DNA of 64,000 bases from positions 42,305 through 106,304 of the forward strand of contig JABSQH010000016.1 of the NCBI GenBank assembly GCA_013213745.1, given 5' to 3'. This DNA is from Ilumatobacteraceae bacterium. GTDB lineage: Bacteria > Actinomycetota > Acidimicrobiia > Acidimicrobiales > Ilumatobacteraceae. A program made the position numbers and the translations under genes. The notes beneath the pieces were generated by a model that did no database searches, was not told the DNA's origin, and saw only the letters and a list, made by a program, of their open reading frames with translations. This document shows, piece by piece, positions 25,384 through 33,791 of the stretch (its first letter is position 1; every line of letters starts with the position of its first letter).

Positions 25384-25701
25384 TCAGCTGCGGCCCGAGC
25401 GCAGCGAAGCGATGAGCTGCTTCGGTGCCTTTCCGGCACGCACGATGGCGTGGCCGATGCGATACGAAGAACTCTCTTCGCACTCCACGAAGTGCTTCTT
25501 CACGTGGGCCGAGTAGGCGCGCTCGGTGTCCAGGGCCCGGTCCAGGGCGGCAACTCCGTCGGCGACCTGATCGAGTTGTGTCGACACCTCGCCACTGGCG
25601 GCATCGCCGAGCTCGGCCTGCACGGACCGCACGATGGCGATCAGTTGATCGGGGTCGGGAAGATCGAGGGCCGAAGAGCCGTGGTGGTGTGTGTCAGTCA
25701 T
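25384..25701 (-). CDS. hypothetical coiled-coil protein
   Basis: A 105-residue frame, mostly helical and charged, with a His-run near the start (MTDTHHHGSS) and a basic end (IVRAGKAPKQLIASLRSGR). No family is recognised. The ATG at 25701 has TACGCT with a 9-base gap upstream, the common start pattern in this window, which supports it as a real gene. It is transcribed away from heliorhodopsin. Confidence 0.6.
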   Translation of the reverse strand: MTDTHHHGSSALDLPDPDQLIAIVRSVQAELGDAASGEVSTQLDQVADGVAALDRALDTERAYSAHVKKHFVECEESSSYRIGHAIVRAGKAPKQLIASLRSGRS

Positions 25702-25958
25702 CTCGGCAACAGCGTAGGGGCGGGCTGTGCGACCTTGCACACCGCCAGCCGTTGGCAACGCTCGGCCTCGACGGTCCGCTCGCTTCAGCAGCGGCTCAGA
25801 ACACCCGCCTCTTCGGTGCGTCGGGCAACATCCCCACGATGTCGTCGAAATCGGCGCGCCTCGTCGTGTCGAAGACGTTTGGTGAACCAGGCCACCGACA
25901 CGTAACCGACGGCCCGATGTGCCGCCACTACTGTGCGGGACCTCACAAGGGGGTTTCG

Positions 25959-26720
25959 ATGATCGAGTTGACTGAGACGCGGGCGGCGGATCTGCGGCGC
26001 TGGAACGTCGGGCTGACGATCCTGCACGCCGCTCAGGCAGTCGTGATCGTGGTGTTGGCGAGCGACTTCGCAATCTCCATCACCACAGCGCCCCCGGCTG
26101 GTCCGCCGGGTACCCGTTTGCCCGATGCCGAATCGCTCGTCGACGTGCGGATCGGCGCCGCCGTTGCCCTGTTCCTTGCGCTCGCGGCGATCGATCATCT
26201 CATCACCGCCACAGTCGGGCGCGATGTCTACGAAGCCGACCTACGCCGTGGGATCAACCGTTTTCGGTGGGCCGAGTACTCCCTCAGCGCAACGGTCATG
26301 GTGCTGTTGATCGGGATGTACTCGGGGATCACCGAGATCACGGCGATCATTGGGATCGCCGGTGCCAACGTGGCGATGATCCTGTTCGGCTGGCTACAGG
26401 AACGCATGAACCCACCGGAGCGAACCTCCACCGTGATGATGCCATTCTGGTTCGGCACCCTGGCCGGCGTCGCGCCGTGGATTGCGATCTGGTTCAACAC
26501 GCTGACCGCGGACGAGGTGCCCGGCTTCGTGTACGGCATCGTGATCGCTGAGACCGTGCTGTTCTTCAGCTTTGGTCTCAACCAATGGCTGCAGTACCGC
26601 CGCGTGGGCGCATGGAAGAGTTACCTGTTCGGCGAAAAGAGCTACCTCGTGCTCAGCCTGGTGGCGAAGTCACTGCTCGCATGGCAGATCTACGGCGGTT
26701 CGCTGGCCACCGACACCTGA
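25959..26720 (+). CDS. heliorhodopsin
   Basis: A 253-residue, seven-helix protein equal in length to the type member 48C12. The retinal Schiff-base lysine is Lys237 (LSLVAKSLLAWQIYGG), the counterion Glu106 (RWAEYSLSATVM), and His23 and His80 sit at the positions of the two heliorhodopsin-specific histidines. The N-terminus faces the cytoplasm in this family, opposite to other rhodopsins. Heliorhodopsins have slow photocycles and are thought to be light sensors or regulators rather than pumps. AAGGGGG before the ATG is a strong ribosome site, and TACTGT (25929-25934) a possible -10. The intergenic 25702-25958 holds nothing else recognisable. No retinal-synthesis gene is in the window. Confidence 0.95.
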   Translation: MIELTETRAADLRRWNVGLTILHAAQAVVIVVLASDFAISITTAPPAGPPGTRLPDAESLVDVRIGAAVALFLALAAIDHLITATVGRDVYEADLRRGINRFRWAEYSLSATVMVLLIGMYSGITEITAIIGIAGANVAMILFGWLQERMNPPERTSTVMMPFWFGTLAGVAPWIAIWFNTLTADEVPGFVYGIVIAETVLFFSFGLNQWLQYRRVGAWKSYLFGEKSYLVLSLVAKSLLAWQIYGGSLATDT

Positions 26721-26751
26721 CGCGACGGTGAGGGAGGCAGCGCCTAGTGGG

Positions 26752-26817
26752 CCGCCTCACCGACGCCTCGATGTCGGTGAACAACAAGGCCACTTCGCCC
26801 GTCGGCAGCTTCACGTG
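26752..26817 (-). pseudogene. class III nucleotidyl cyclase, N-terminal scrap
   Basis: The minus strand reads KLPTGEVALLFTDIEASVRR, the start of a class III adenylate/guanylate cyclase catalytic domain including the first metal aspartate (LFTDIE). Nothing cyclase-like follows. Only ~22 residues remain, just downstream of heliorhodopsin. Confidence 0.6.
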
Positions 26818-26890
26818 TGGTCTTCCCCCGCACCAGTCCGGAAGAACGCCTGAGCGGCTACGGCACACCCGGCCGCACCCACGCGACCGC

Positions 26891-26999
26891 CCTGCGGTGA
26901 GCGAGAGGGCTCTCTGTGGGCCGTGTGCCTCACCGGTGGGGGAGTGTCGACTCCTGCGGTGAGCGAAGTGGCTCTCTGTGGGCCGTGTGCCTCACCGGT
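26891..26999. repeat. two 47-base direct repeats, 62-base period
   Basis: Copies at 26891-26937 and 26953-26999 differ at 3 of 47 positions. Each begins CCTGCGGTGAGCG and ends GTGTGCCTCACCGGT, so GGTGAG and CTCACC can pair into a hairpin. The second copy overlaps the last codons of the minus-strand gene, so these may be duplicated terminators. Confidence 0.6.
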
Positions 27000-27753
27000 C
27001 GGCGAGTTCGGTCATCTTGGCGGTCGCATGGTTCCGTGCGCCGCGGGCCAACTCGCGAAACTCGGCGCGCTCATCGTCGGTGAGTACCTCGAAGTCAGCC
27101 GCATGCAATCGATTTGCGTGAGCTTCGATCTCAGCGCGTTGCGCCTCGAGCGGGGCACCGTCGGGAAACGGTGGTTGCCAGCCGAACATCTCCGCATTCC
27201 AGGCGCCGGTCGGTCCGCTCATGATCGCCTCGAGCGGTGTCATCGGCGCCGCTTGCACGGCGACGCAGAATCGTCCGAAACCGAGTTCGCGCAGCGTCTG
27301 ACACAGCTGCATCGTTCGACCCGGCCCAGCGTCGGGCAACTCCATTGCGCGCCAGCCGACAAACGTCGGCGCACCCAGCGGACTGGCTGCGGCCACAATG
27401 CGTTGGGCCAACTCGCCCAAGCGGTCCGCACCCTCGAACCCATCGAGATGCGTCTCGCCCCATCGCTGACAGATGGTGGCATAGATCGCGGCGCCCTCTG
27501 CGGGACTCATCTCCGCTCGGCCCAGCCGGACCTGTTCCGCGAGGAAGTCCGGCTCCCAGAAGAACGCTGCGCCCACCACGTTGTCGACTGGGCAGTCGCC
27601 CAAAACGCCAAGGCGGCCGATCGCGTAGCCGGGTAACCCCGGCGGCATTCCGGCGGCCGTCGCCTGCTCGTCGGTAGCGGGGCCCATGAGCCAGTGCATT
27701 GCCAGCATGCCGATCGAGCCGCGCATTGTCTGCGCCAAGGAGAGAGCGTCCAT
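26992..27753 (-). CDS. SCO6745-like conserved protein
   Basis: A 253-residue soluble protein of mainly helices. The middle (GLPGYAIGRLGVLGDCPVDN and VVGAAFFWEPDFL) resembles the SCO6745 family, small actinobacterial proteins without known function. The C-terminal third has ELPDAGPGRTMQLCQTLRE and an acidic/basic end. ATG 27753 is chosen since CAGACT lies 7 bases upstream and it begins the conserved part; a frame extension to 27867 is unlikely to be translated. The stop lies in the second 47-base repeat. Family assignment is moderate. Confidence 0.65.
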   Translation of the reverse strand: MDALSLAQTMRGSIGMLAMHWLMGPATDEQATAAGMPPGLPGYAIGRLGVLGDCPVDNVVGAAFFWEPDFLAEQVRLGRAEMSPAEGAAIYATICQRWGETHLDGFEGADRLGELAQRIVAAASPLGAPTFVGWRAMELPDAGPGRTMQLCQTLRELGFGRFCVAVQAAPMTPLEAIMSGPTGAWNAEMFGWQPPFPDGAPLEAQRAEIEAHANRLHAADFEVLTDDERAEFRELARGARNHATAKMTELADR

Positions 27754-27972
27754 CGCACCCAGTCTGGCGAATGCGCCTTGGGCCCCACCCACCGAAGCGA
27801 CCTTGGTGGTTGGGGCCCGTCGTCGACTCGGTGCGTCACCCCGCAGTGGGCATGAGTCGACTCGCATGTGGTTTCGCTGTCAGCCCGATGTCGTGATGGT
27901 CTCCTTGTGTTGGCCGTGGCATGGATGGGTGTCGTGATCTCAGCTGGTGCGTGATGTGGTGGGCGCCTCCTT

Positions 27973-28016
27973 CGTCAACCCCGTGTCTTCCGTCAACCCC
28001 GTGTCTTCGTAGACAC
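27973..28016. repeat. 18-base tandem duplication and hairpin in a 342-base gap
   Basis: CGTCAACCCCGTGTCTTC is repeated exactly (27973-27990, 27991-28008). The second copy runs into a GTGTCT-TCGT-AGACAC hairpin (28001-28016). The gap 27754-28095 otherwise shows no gene; the hairpin may end the Nudix/folE transcript. Confidence 0.55.
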
Positions 28017-28095
28017 AGAGTCTCGCTCCGTGACCCTTCGACCGCCTCAAGGCGAGTCTGAACGTTTCCCAAAACCGCGCCCCCGGCGACGGGGA

Positions 28096-28572
28096 TCAGC
28101 TGTCGTTGACGCCGTCGAGCACGACGTCGATGTCGCTTGTGCGCAACGACGGGAGCGCGTCGAAGTCGAACCAGCGCGCCGGCTGCCCCGCTTCGGTCCG
28201 GATCGCCGTCGACGGATCGACGTGGAAGAGGAATCCCACCGTCCAGTGTGTGGTGTCGGCTCCCGGAAACCGCGGGCACCCGATCGAGCGGATCAGCGTG
28301 AACGGGGCTGCGTCGGCCGGAGCGACGTCGAGGCCGGTCTCTTCGCGCAGTTCTCGCCGGGCGGCGGCGACCAAAGACTCTCCCCTTTCGACGTGGCCGC
28401 CTGGACACGACCACCCCATCGTGCGATGGCGGGCGAGCAGGATCGACCTGTGCGTCGGGTCGAACACCCATGCGAGTGCGACGTGGTGGGCCACCGCATC
28501 GTCGGTTGGTGTTCCCTCAGGAACATGCGGCGGAAACTCCTCGACGGTCGTCCCGACCACGATCGGTTGCAT
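28096..28572 (-). CDS. Nudix hydrolase
   Basis: A 158-residue protein with a complete Nudix box, GGHVERGESLVAAARRELRE followed by ETGL, which binds the metal and cleaves nucleoside-diphosphate-linked substrates. The fold flanks are normal (ALAWVFDPTHRSILLARH before, WTVGFLFHV after). It lies 13 bases downstream of folE on the same strand, so the two likely form an operon; a Nudix enzyme acts right after FolE in folate synthesis, but this family member cannot be matched to that step by sequence alone. Confidence 0.88.
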   Translation of the reverse strand: MQPIVVGTTVEEFPPHVPEGTPTDDAVAHHVALAWVFDPTHRSILLARHRTMGWSCPGGHVERGESLVAAARRELREETGLDVAPADAAPFTLIRSIGCPRFPGADTTHWTVGFLFHVDPSTAIRTEAGQPARWFDFDALPSLRTSDIDVVLDGVNDS

Positions 28573-28585
28573 CGATCCGCAGTGC

Positions 28586-29179
28586 TCAGCGTGACCGCTG
28601 ATTTCCGATCAACGCCATGGCCTCTGCACGCGAGCGTGGGTCGCTACGAAACAGGCCGCGCACCGCCGACGTCACGGTGAGTGCGCCGGGTTTGCGCACG
28701 CCGCGAATCGACATGCACAGATGCTCGGCCTCGAGCACGACGATCGCGCCCTTCGGCTCGAGCGTCTCCTCGAGTGCGTTGACCACCTGGGTGGTCAGGC
28801 GCTCTTGCACTTGTGGTCGACGAGCGAACCCGTCGACCACCCGGGCGAGTTTCGACAGGCCGGTGATACGCCCGGTCGGCCCCGGGACGTACCCGACGTG
28901 GGCGGTACCGATGAACGGCATCAGATGGTGCTCACACAACGACGAGAACGGGATGTCGCGCACGAGCACGATCTCGTCGTGGTCGGCCTCGAACGTGGTG
29001 GTCAGGTGCTCGGCCGGGTCTGTTCTCAGCCCGTCGGTGATCTCGGCGTACATCCGGGCGACACGCGCAGGTGTCTCGAGCAACCCGTCGCGGGTCGGAT
29101 CCTCGCCGATCGCTGCGAGTATCTCTCGGACTGCGGCCTCAATTCGAGCGATATCTGCCTGCGGAGGGGAACCGTGCAT
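28586..29179 (-). CDS. folE: GTP cyclohydrolase I
   Basis: A 197-residue enzyme opening tetrahydrofolate synthesis by converting GTP to dihydroneopterin triphosphate. Zinc ligands are in [10 protein letters not shown] and in [31 protein letters not shown] is the conserved substrate-site helix. ATG 29179 gives the usual length for Actinobacteria; an upstream in-frame start at 29224 is less likely. CATGCT lies 6 bases before it. Confidence 0.95.
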   Translation of the reverse strand: MHGSPPQADIARIEAAVREILAAIGEDPTRDGLLETPARVARMYAEITDGLRTDPAEHLTTTFEADHDEIVLVRDIPFSSLCEHHLMPFIGTAHVGYVPGPTGRITGLSKLARVVDGFARRPQVQERLTTQVVNALEETLEPKGAIVVLEAEHLCMSIRGVRKPGALTVTSAVRGLFRSDPRSRAEAMALIGNQRSR

Positions 29180-29296
29180 CCAATCAGCATGCCGTGAGGA
29201 CGGCTGATGTCCCCGCGGGGCCACGCCGGTCGATGGGTGTGTCGAGTCGCAACGGTGTCGAAACGGGGCTCGGTGTATGTGTGCGAGCCTCAGCGC

Positions 29297-29470
29297 ATGC
29301 GCCGCTCGCTCGTCCTGCTCGCCTCGGCCGCCCTCGTCATCGCTGCGTGCGGAGGAGATGACTCCAGCGACGACGCGACGACGACCGTGGCATCAACGGC
29401 ACCGGACACCGACGAGGCGGGCACCGACGAGCCGTCGTCACCGCCGACCACGGTCGTTGCCAACTGTTGA
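29297..29470 (+). CDS. tiny lipoprotein
   Basis: A 57-residue product with a clear lipoprotein signal ([17 protein letters not shown]; lipobox IAAC at residue ~20) and then only a short acidic Asp/Thr/Ser-rich stretch. It ends VVANC, and no folded domain follows, so it may be a truncated lipoprotein or a small surface peptide. It converges with mftD, whose stop is 4 bases further. The upstream 29180-29296 holds no other feature. Confidence 0.5.
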   Translation: MRRSLVLLASAALVIAACGGDDSSDDATTTVASTAPDTDEAGTDEPSSPPTTVVANC

Positions 29471-29474
29471 TTCG

Positions 29475-30638
29475 TCAGCCGCGGGTGAAGCCGTCGGGAA
29501 CGACGACGTCGTCGCGGCAGAGCTCATCGATCGACGAACGGCCGAGCGCGCGCATCGTCGTGTCGATGCCGTCTCGCAGCACGTCGAGCACGTTCTCCAC
29601 CCCGGCCTGACCGTTGGCGGCGAGGCCCCACAAGTAGGCGCGCCCGATCATCACCGCGTCGGCGCCGAGCGCCAGGCACTTGACGATGTCGCTGCCGCGC
29701 CGGATGCCGCCATCCATCACCACATCGACCTCGCCACCGACCTCGTCGGCAACCCCTGGGAGCACGCGAATCGCGCCCGGCGCGCCATCGACGTTGTTGC
29801 CGCCGTGGTTCGACACCGAGATCGCCGTTGCGCCCGCGTCGACCGCCTGGCGCGCTTCGGAACGCCGCATGATGCCTTTCACCATGAACGGGCCGTCCCA
29901 CTGCTTGCGCAACCAGGCGATGTCGTCCCACGTCGGCGGCGGGGTCCCTGCCCATACCCCGTAGGCGTCGAAGAATCCGGGAGGCGATTCATCGCCTGTC
30001 ACGAAGTTCGGCACGCTCAGCTCGGGGAGCTGACGCCGCGCCAACCACGTCGCCAGCCACGCTGGGCGCACCATCACTTCAGGAGCGTGTCGCACCATCG
30101 TGCGCAGATCGATCGACTCGGGGATCGGCGGACTGCCCCAGTCGCGGCTGTGCACGAACGACCAGTCGAGGGTGACGATGAGCCCCTTCGCGCCCAGGCT
30201 GTGGGCGCGATCGATGCGCTCCACGATCGAGTCGCGATCGCCCGCCCAATAGATCTGGAAGTAGGTCTGTGGGTTCGCTTCGATCACGTCGGTCAGCGGC
30301 TTGCTGGCGAACGACGACAGGCCCATCGTCACGCCGCGTGCGGCCGCAGCCCTGGCCACGGCGACCTCGCCGTCGGGGTGGACGGCTTGCACACCGGTGG
30401 GCGAGATCATCACCGGCATCGCCATCTCCTGGCCGAACACCATCGTCGACAGGTCGCGCCATGCGGGCTGGCCGGCGGTGACCGGGAGCGTCACCAACTC
30501 GTCGAACGCATTCATGTTGTCGTTCGAGGTCACGCCGCGGCCGGTCCCAGCGATCAGCGCTCCGTAGACCGATCGCGGCAACCGACGCTTGGCGCGTTTC
30601 TGGGCGATGGCGATTGACTCGAACCACTTGTTGCTCAC
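29475..30638 (-). CDS. mftD: pre-mycofactocin synthase MftD (FMN alpha-hydroxyacid oxidase family)
   Basis: A 387-residue FMN enzyme. It follows Mycobacterium MftD along its length: WFESIAIAQKRAKRRLP, SPTGVQAVHPDGEVAVARAA, MGLSSFASKP, FVHSRDWGSP, SVSNHGGNNVDG and GRAYLWGLAANGQAGVENVL. MftD oxidatively deaminates the mycofactocin precursor to create its redox-active group. The C-terminal tail is shorter than in Mycobacterium. GTG 30638 (MSNKW) is chosen with TAGCCT 9 bases upstream; GTG 30644 is two codons earlier. No mftA, B, C, E or F is nearby, so the gene is detached from its usual cluster. Confidence 0.88.
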   Translation of the reverse strand: MSNKWFESIAIAQKRAKRRLPRSVYGALIAGTGRGVTSNDNMNAFDELVTLPVTAGQPAWRDLSTMVFGQEMAMPVMISPTGVQAVHPDGEVAVARAAAARGVTMGLSSFASKPLTDVIEANPQTYFQIYWAGDRDSIVERIDRAHSLGAKGLIVTLDWSFVHSRDWGSPPIPESIDLRTMVRHAPEVMVRPAWLATWLARRQLPELSVPNFVTGDESPPGFFDAYGVWAGTPPPTWDDIAWLRKQWDGPFMVKGIMRRSEARQAVDAGATAISVSNHGGNNVDGAPGAIRVLPGVADEVGGEVDVVMDGGIRRGSDIVKCLALGADAVMIGRAYLWGLAANGQAGVENVLDVLRDGIDTTMRALGRSSIDELCRDDVVVPDGFTRG

Positions 30639-30700
30639 AGCCACGCAAGGCTAGGTGGGGTCCCCGGCGTGGGCGACATCGAGTGTCGCCCGACTGACGC

Positions 30701-31372
30701 TCAGGAGGTGCGTGTGATCTGGCCGACGATGCGCCGCCACGACGGGGCCGCGCCCGCGGGATCGTCGGCGATGATGGCTGCGGTACGCGACCAAATCGAC
30801 GCCAGCGCGACGGGGTCGGTGTCAGCGGCCGTGAGCTGTGCAGTGAAGCTGGCCTCGAGGAACGCCCGGAGAAACTCGGTCTGCTGCTGGCCGTAACGCG
30901 CCGGATCGGTGGGGCGCATCGAAGACGCCTTCGCCACCCGTCGTTCGCTGCTCAGCCAGTGCAACGCGGCCGACGTCTAGGCCAATGCCAACGAGTCTTG
31001 CGGCACCAGACACCCGTAGAACGATCGCCCCGAGGCGACGTGGAACGAGTTGTCGCTGGACGTTTTGTCGCCCGCGTCGACTGTCGTGAAGAACGTGGTC
31101 CAGTCGCCGCTGGCGAGGTCGCTGTGCACGACGAGCAGGTCGGTGGCTCCACGGCGGGAGAGCTCGGCGAGGGCGGCGTCGATCGGCTCGATCGAGTTGG
31201 CCCCTTCGGCTGTGCCGAGGTCGGCGATCAGCGCAGTGCCGTCCGACGGCAGCGATACCCCGGCTGCTGCGGCACGGATCAGGTCCAGGCCCCGTTGCGC
31301 GGCCCGGTGCTGAGGATCGCTGTGGTGCGCGTAGTAGCCGTCGGCGGCCATCGTTCCGCTGGTGTCGCTCAT
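30701..31372 (-). pseudogene. SABATH-like methyltransferase interrupted by an in-frame TAG
   Basis: The 5' part (start 31372) reads GYYAHHSDPQHRAAQRGLDL, IADLGTAEGANSIEP and SFYGCLVPQDSLALA, the N-terminal half of a SABATH-type S-adenosylmethionine methyltransferase. At 30979-30977 there is one TAG; the same frame then continues naturally with TSAALHWLSSERR. Homologues have Trp at this place (a one-base TGG to TAG change). The frame ends at 30701, well short of a ~360-residue family, so it is also truncated. It is presumably inactive. Confidence 0.75.
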
Positions 31373-31460
31373 CGTCGAGCAGCTTCGCCTGCCCGCTGGT
31401 GCACGACACGACCGAACGGGATCGTGTGGGCGCTCGGGCTGTGTCGCCGGCGCGCAGCGG

Positions 31461-32171
31461 CTACCCGATGGCCTGTCCGCGCAGCGCATCGAAGTGTGCT
31501 GTCGCCGCGCTCACCGCTCGCTCCATTGCCGGCTCGAGAGCCGGGCGGGGTGTGTCGGTGAGCGGAGCGAACCCGGTGGAGCGGGCGGCGTTCTCGTACC
31601 AGTCGTGCCACAGCGGCCACTCAGCACGCATCCCGCTCGACCAGGTGAGCGACTCGGGCCGGTGCTCGATGCCGATGCGGCGACACCACTCGGCCACGAC
31701 CCCGGCCGGATCAGCGCGCAACACGTCGCTGTCGATGACGGCGGGCGGTGTGCCCTGCAGCTCGGCGACGCGTTCGAAGAGGTGGCGCTGGGCGCGGTAC
31801 CCCGCTTCGTCGTCGGTGAAGTCCGGCCACTGCCGATGCAACGAGGCGAGCGCGGCGCGTGGGTCGCGAATCAGGAACGTGTGGCGCATCGAGGTCAGTG
31901 CCGCGTCGGTGATTCCCGGGGCTGCGTGGTACGCCATGTCCTTGACGAACACAGGCTGTTCGCGGCCGAGCTCGAGCACGCCGGCCTCAACCGCTTCGTA
32001 GGTCGACTCCGGAAACGTCAGCGGGTAGCGCGCCGAGCGCCGCTGCGGTCCGAGGTAGTACACGCGCGACCACGGTTCGTCGAGGACGAGGTGGTCGCCG
32101 CGCTCGATCATCATCCGCTCGAACGCCGTCGACACCGTGCGCGGCGTGGCCCAGAGCGCAAGCACGCCCAT
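31461..32171 (-). CDS. sulfotransferase-like P-loop protein
   Basis: A 236-residue protein. LWATPRTVSTAFERMM is the 5'-phosphosulfate-binding loop and RHTFLIRDPRAALASLHR the 3'-phosphate-binding segment of PAPS sulfotransferases. Length is short but within the family. It would transfer sulfate from PAPS to an unknown small acceptor. The ATG at 32171 lies 4 bases after the stop of the upstream hydrolase fragment, and the SABATH remnant follows. Confidence 0.75.
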   Translation of the reverse strand: MGVLALWATPRTVSTAFERMMIERGDHLVLDEPWSRVYYLGPQRRSARYPLTFPESTYEAVEAGVLELGREQPVFVKDMAYHAAPGITDAALTSMRHTFLIRDPRAALASLHRQWPDFTDDEAGYRAQRHLFERVAELQGTPPAVIDSDVLRADPAGVVAEWCRRIGIEHRPESLTWSSGMRAEWPLWHDWYENAARSTGFAPLTDTPRPALEPAMERAVSAATAHFDALRGQAIG

Positions 32172-32174
32172 CGG

Positions 32175-32630
32175 TCAGCTGGCTCGCCCGATCGTGGCGG
32201 CGTAGAAGCCCGCGGTGATGCAAGCGCGAAAGATGTCGCCGTCGACGAGATCGGGGTCGGGGCGATCGGAGCCGGCCGCGAGCATGGCGCGATCGTGGCG
32301 GAGCATCGTGGTCGGCGCGGCCGGCGCAACGCTGGCCTCGGCGATCGTGTGGACGGGTTCGTGTCGGTCGAAACTGTGATGTGCTCCGGGTACGACGCGT
32401 ACCGTCGCTGCCCCGCCAGACAGCTGCATTGCGTGAATCTGTGCTTGGACCTGCTGCACCGAGCACCATTCGTCGAGGTCGCCGATGACCGCCCGCACGG
32501 TGGTCGACCCGATCGGCGTAGTGATGGCTTCGTGGAAGTTGACCGGGTTCGCGCTGGCGATATCCAGATCAACACCGACCACGCCGGCGTACTCGACGGT
32601 GCGGTCGCGATACCGCTCGGGAGCCTCCAT
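32175..32630 (-). CDS. dienelactone hydrolase-like protein lacking its N-terminal half
   Basis: A 151-residue frame matching only the C-terminal half of a dienelactone hydrolase: the acid site GDLDEWCSVQQ and the histidine site VVPGAHHSFD are kept, but the nucleophile elbow is absent. It then ends with a ~50-residue tail. ATG 32630 carries TACGGT with a 7-base gap, so it may still be transcribed, yet it cannot be an active hydrolase by itself. It is either a decaying gene or a repurposed small protein. Confidence 0.55.
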   Translation of the reverse strand: MEAPERYRDRTVEYAGVVGVDLDIASANPVNFHEAITTPIGSTTVRAVIGDLDEWCSVQQVQAQIHAMQLSGGAATVRVVPGAHHSFDRHEPVHTIAEASVAPAAPTTMLRHDRAMLAAGSDRPDPDLVDGDIFRACITAGFYAATIGRAS

Positions 32631-32690
32631 GGTCGCCACCGTACGGTGTGTGCCGACCGTCGGCGCGCCGCGGGCGTGAGAGAGTAGGGC

Positions 32691-33113
32691 ATGGCCCAGC
32701 AGATCGCGTTCGGTGCCGACGATGACAACGAGGTCGTTGCTGCGGTGCGTTCCTGGATCGAGGCACACCACGAACTGGTGGAGGTCGACGCGGCCGCCGA
32801 GTGGCCGTCGATGGCCCACGGCTTGGCCACCGCGGTCGCGCGACACGACGCAGATCTCGGCGTCGTGATGTGCTGGACCGGCACCGGCACAGCGATCGCA
32901 GCGAACAAGGTCGCGGGGATCCGCGCCGCACAGGCCCATGACGCATGGGTGGCGACCAACGCCCGACGCTGGAACGACGCGAACGTGCTGGCGCTGAGTT
33001 CGCGACGGCTGAGCGCCGATCAAGCAGTGGAGTGCGTGCGGGCGTTCGTCGAGACCGACGAGATCGACCCCGACGAACGCGACCGCATCGACGAGCTGAA
33101 GGCGCTCGGCTGA
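32691..33113 (+). CDS. RpiB/LacAB-family sugar-phosphate isomerase-like protein
   Basis: A 140-residue protein. The core VVMCWTGTGTAIAANKVAGI contains the catalytic Cys and the phosphate/anion-hole loop of RpiB (usual CGTGxGxxxAANK), and NDANVLALSSRRLS is the conserved second half. RpiB interconverts ribose 5-phosphate and ribulose 5-phosphate. The N-terminus is divergent and the motif has CWTGTG, so it may use another sugar. It is divergent from the hydrolase fragment with 60 bases between. Confidence 0.75.
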   Translation: MAQQIAFGADDDNEVVAAVRSWIEAHHELVEVDAAAEWPSMAHGLATAVARHDADLGVVMCWTGTGTAIAANKVAGIRAAQAHDAWVATNARRWNDANVLALSSRRLSADQAVECVRAFVETDEIDPDERDRIDELKALG

Positions 33114-33178
33114 GCTGGCGCAATCGAGCGGACGCCGAGAGTCCGGCGCCTCGCCTCGTCGGGCGAAGAGGAGGACCC

Positions 33179-33779
33179 ATGCCCAGCGAATCGATCGCCC
33201 GCAACGAGCTGCATCGCGTGGCTACTCACATCGTGTCGCGAGCGCGCTGCGGCCACGGAGCGGATCTCGCTGCGGGTCTTGCCCGGCGGCATCGGAACCC
33301 CCGCATTTTCTGACGCGGGCCGTCGAGTCCGCATCGTGGGATCGTGGTTGGTCATCGAGGACGAGGCCGCTTCTGGCGGTCACGTCGTGACGACGCCGAT
33401 TGTCGGGTCGAGCCTGCGCGAGCTTGCCGAGATCGCCGCAGTCGACCTCGACACGCCCTACGACGCCGGTGCCGACACACCGCCAATCGGTGATCGCGAT
33501 GCGTCGATCGACGTCGACCCCGAGGCCCTCGTGTCGATCGCCTCATGGTTCGTCGCCGCCGGTGCAGCCCTCGACGACGCGGTGATCGAGCTTGCCGGTC
33601 GCGGGCTCGACGTCACGGGCCCGCGGCTGTGGCCCGAACACTTCGACGTTGCGATCGAGGTGCACCTCCCGGGCGGACGCGGGATCAATCTCGGAGGATC
33701 ACCCGGCGACGGTTTCTCCACAGAGCCGTATCTCTATGTCGGGCCGTGGGGCCCCGAACGCCCGGGAGACGACGGGTAG
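33179..33779 (+). pseudogene. hypothetical protein with a frameshift near codon 23
   Basis: A strong AGGAGG precedes ATG 33179, and the frame starts convincingly (SIARNELHRVATHIVSRAR) but stops at 33313. The sensible continuation lies in another frame: ERISLRVLPGGIGTPAFSDA, ending with LWPEHFDVAIEVHLPGGRG and EPYLYVGPW. One base change around 33240-33260 would join them into a ~200-residue protein. Function is unknown. It may be a true mutation or a sequencing error; alternatively translation starts inside at 33279. Confidence 0.6.
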
Positions 33780-33791
33780 CTTCGCCCACTG

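Noticed and set aside
31461..32171. Reading the P-loop protein as a kinase
   Set aside because: The loop TPRTVSTAF is not a GKT/S Walker A; with the RHTFLIRDPRAAL segment it fits a PAPS sulfotransferase better.
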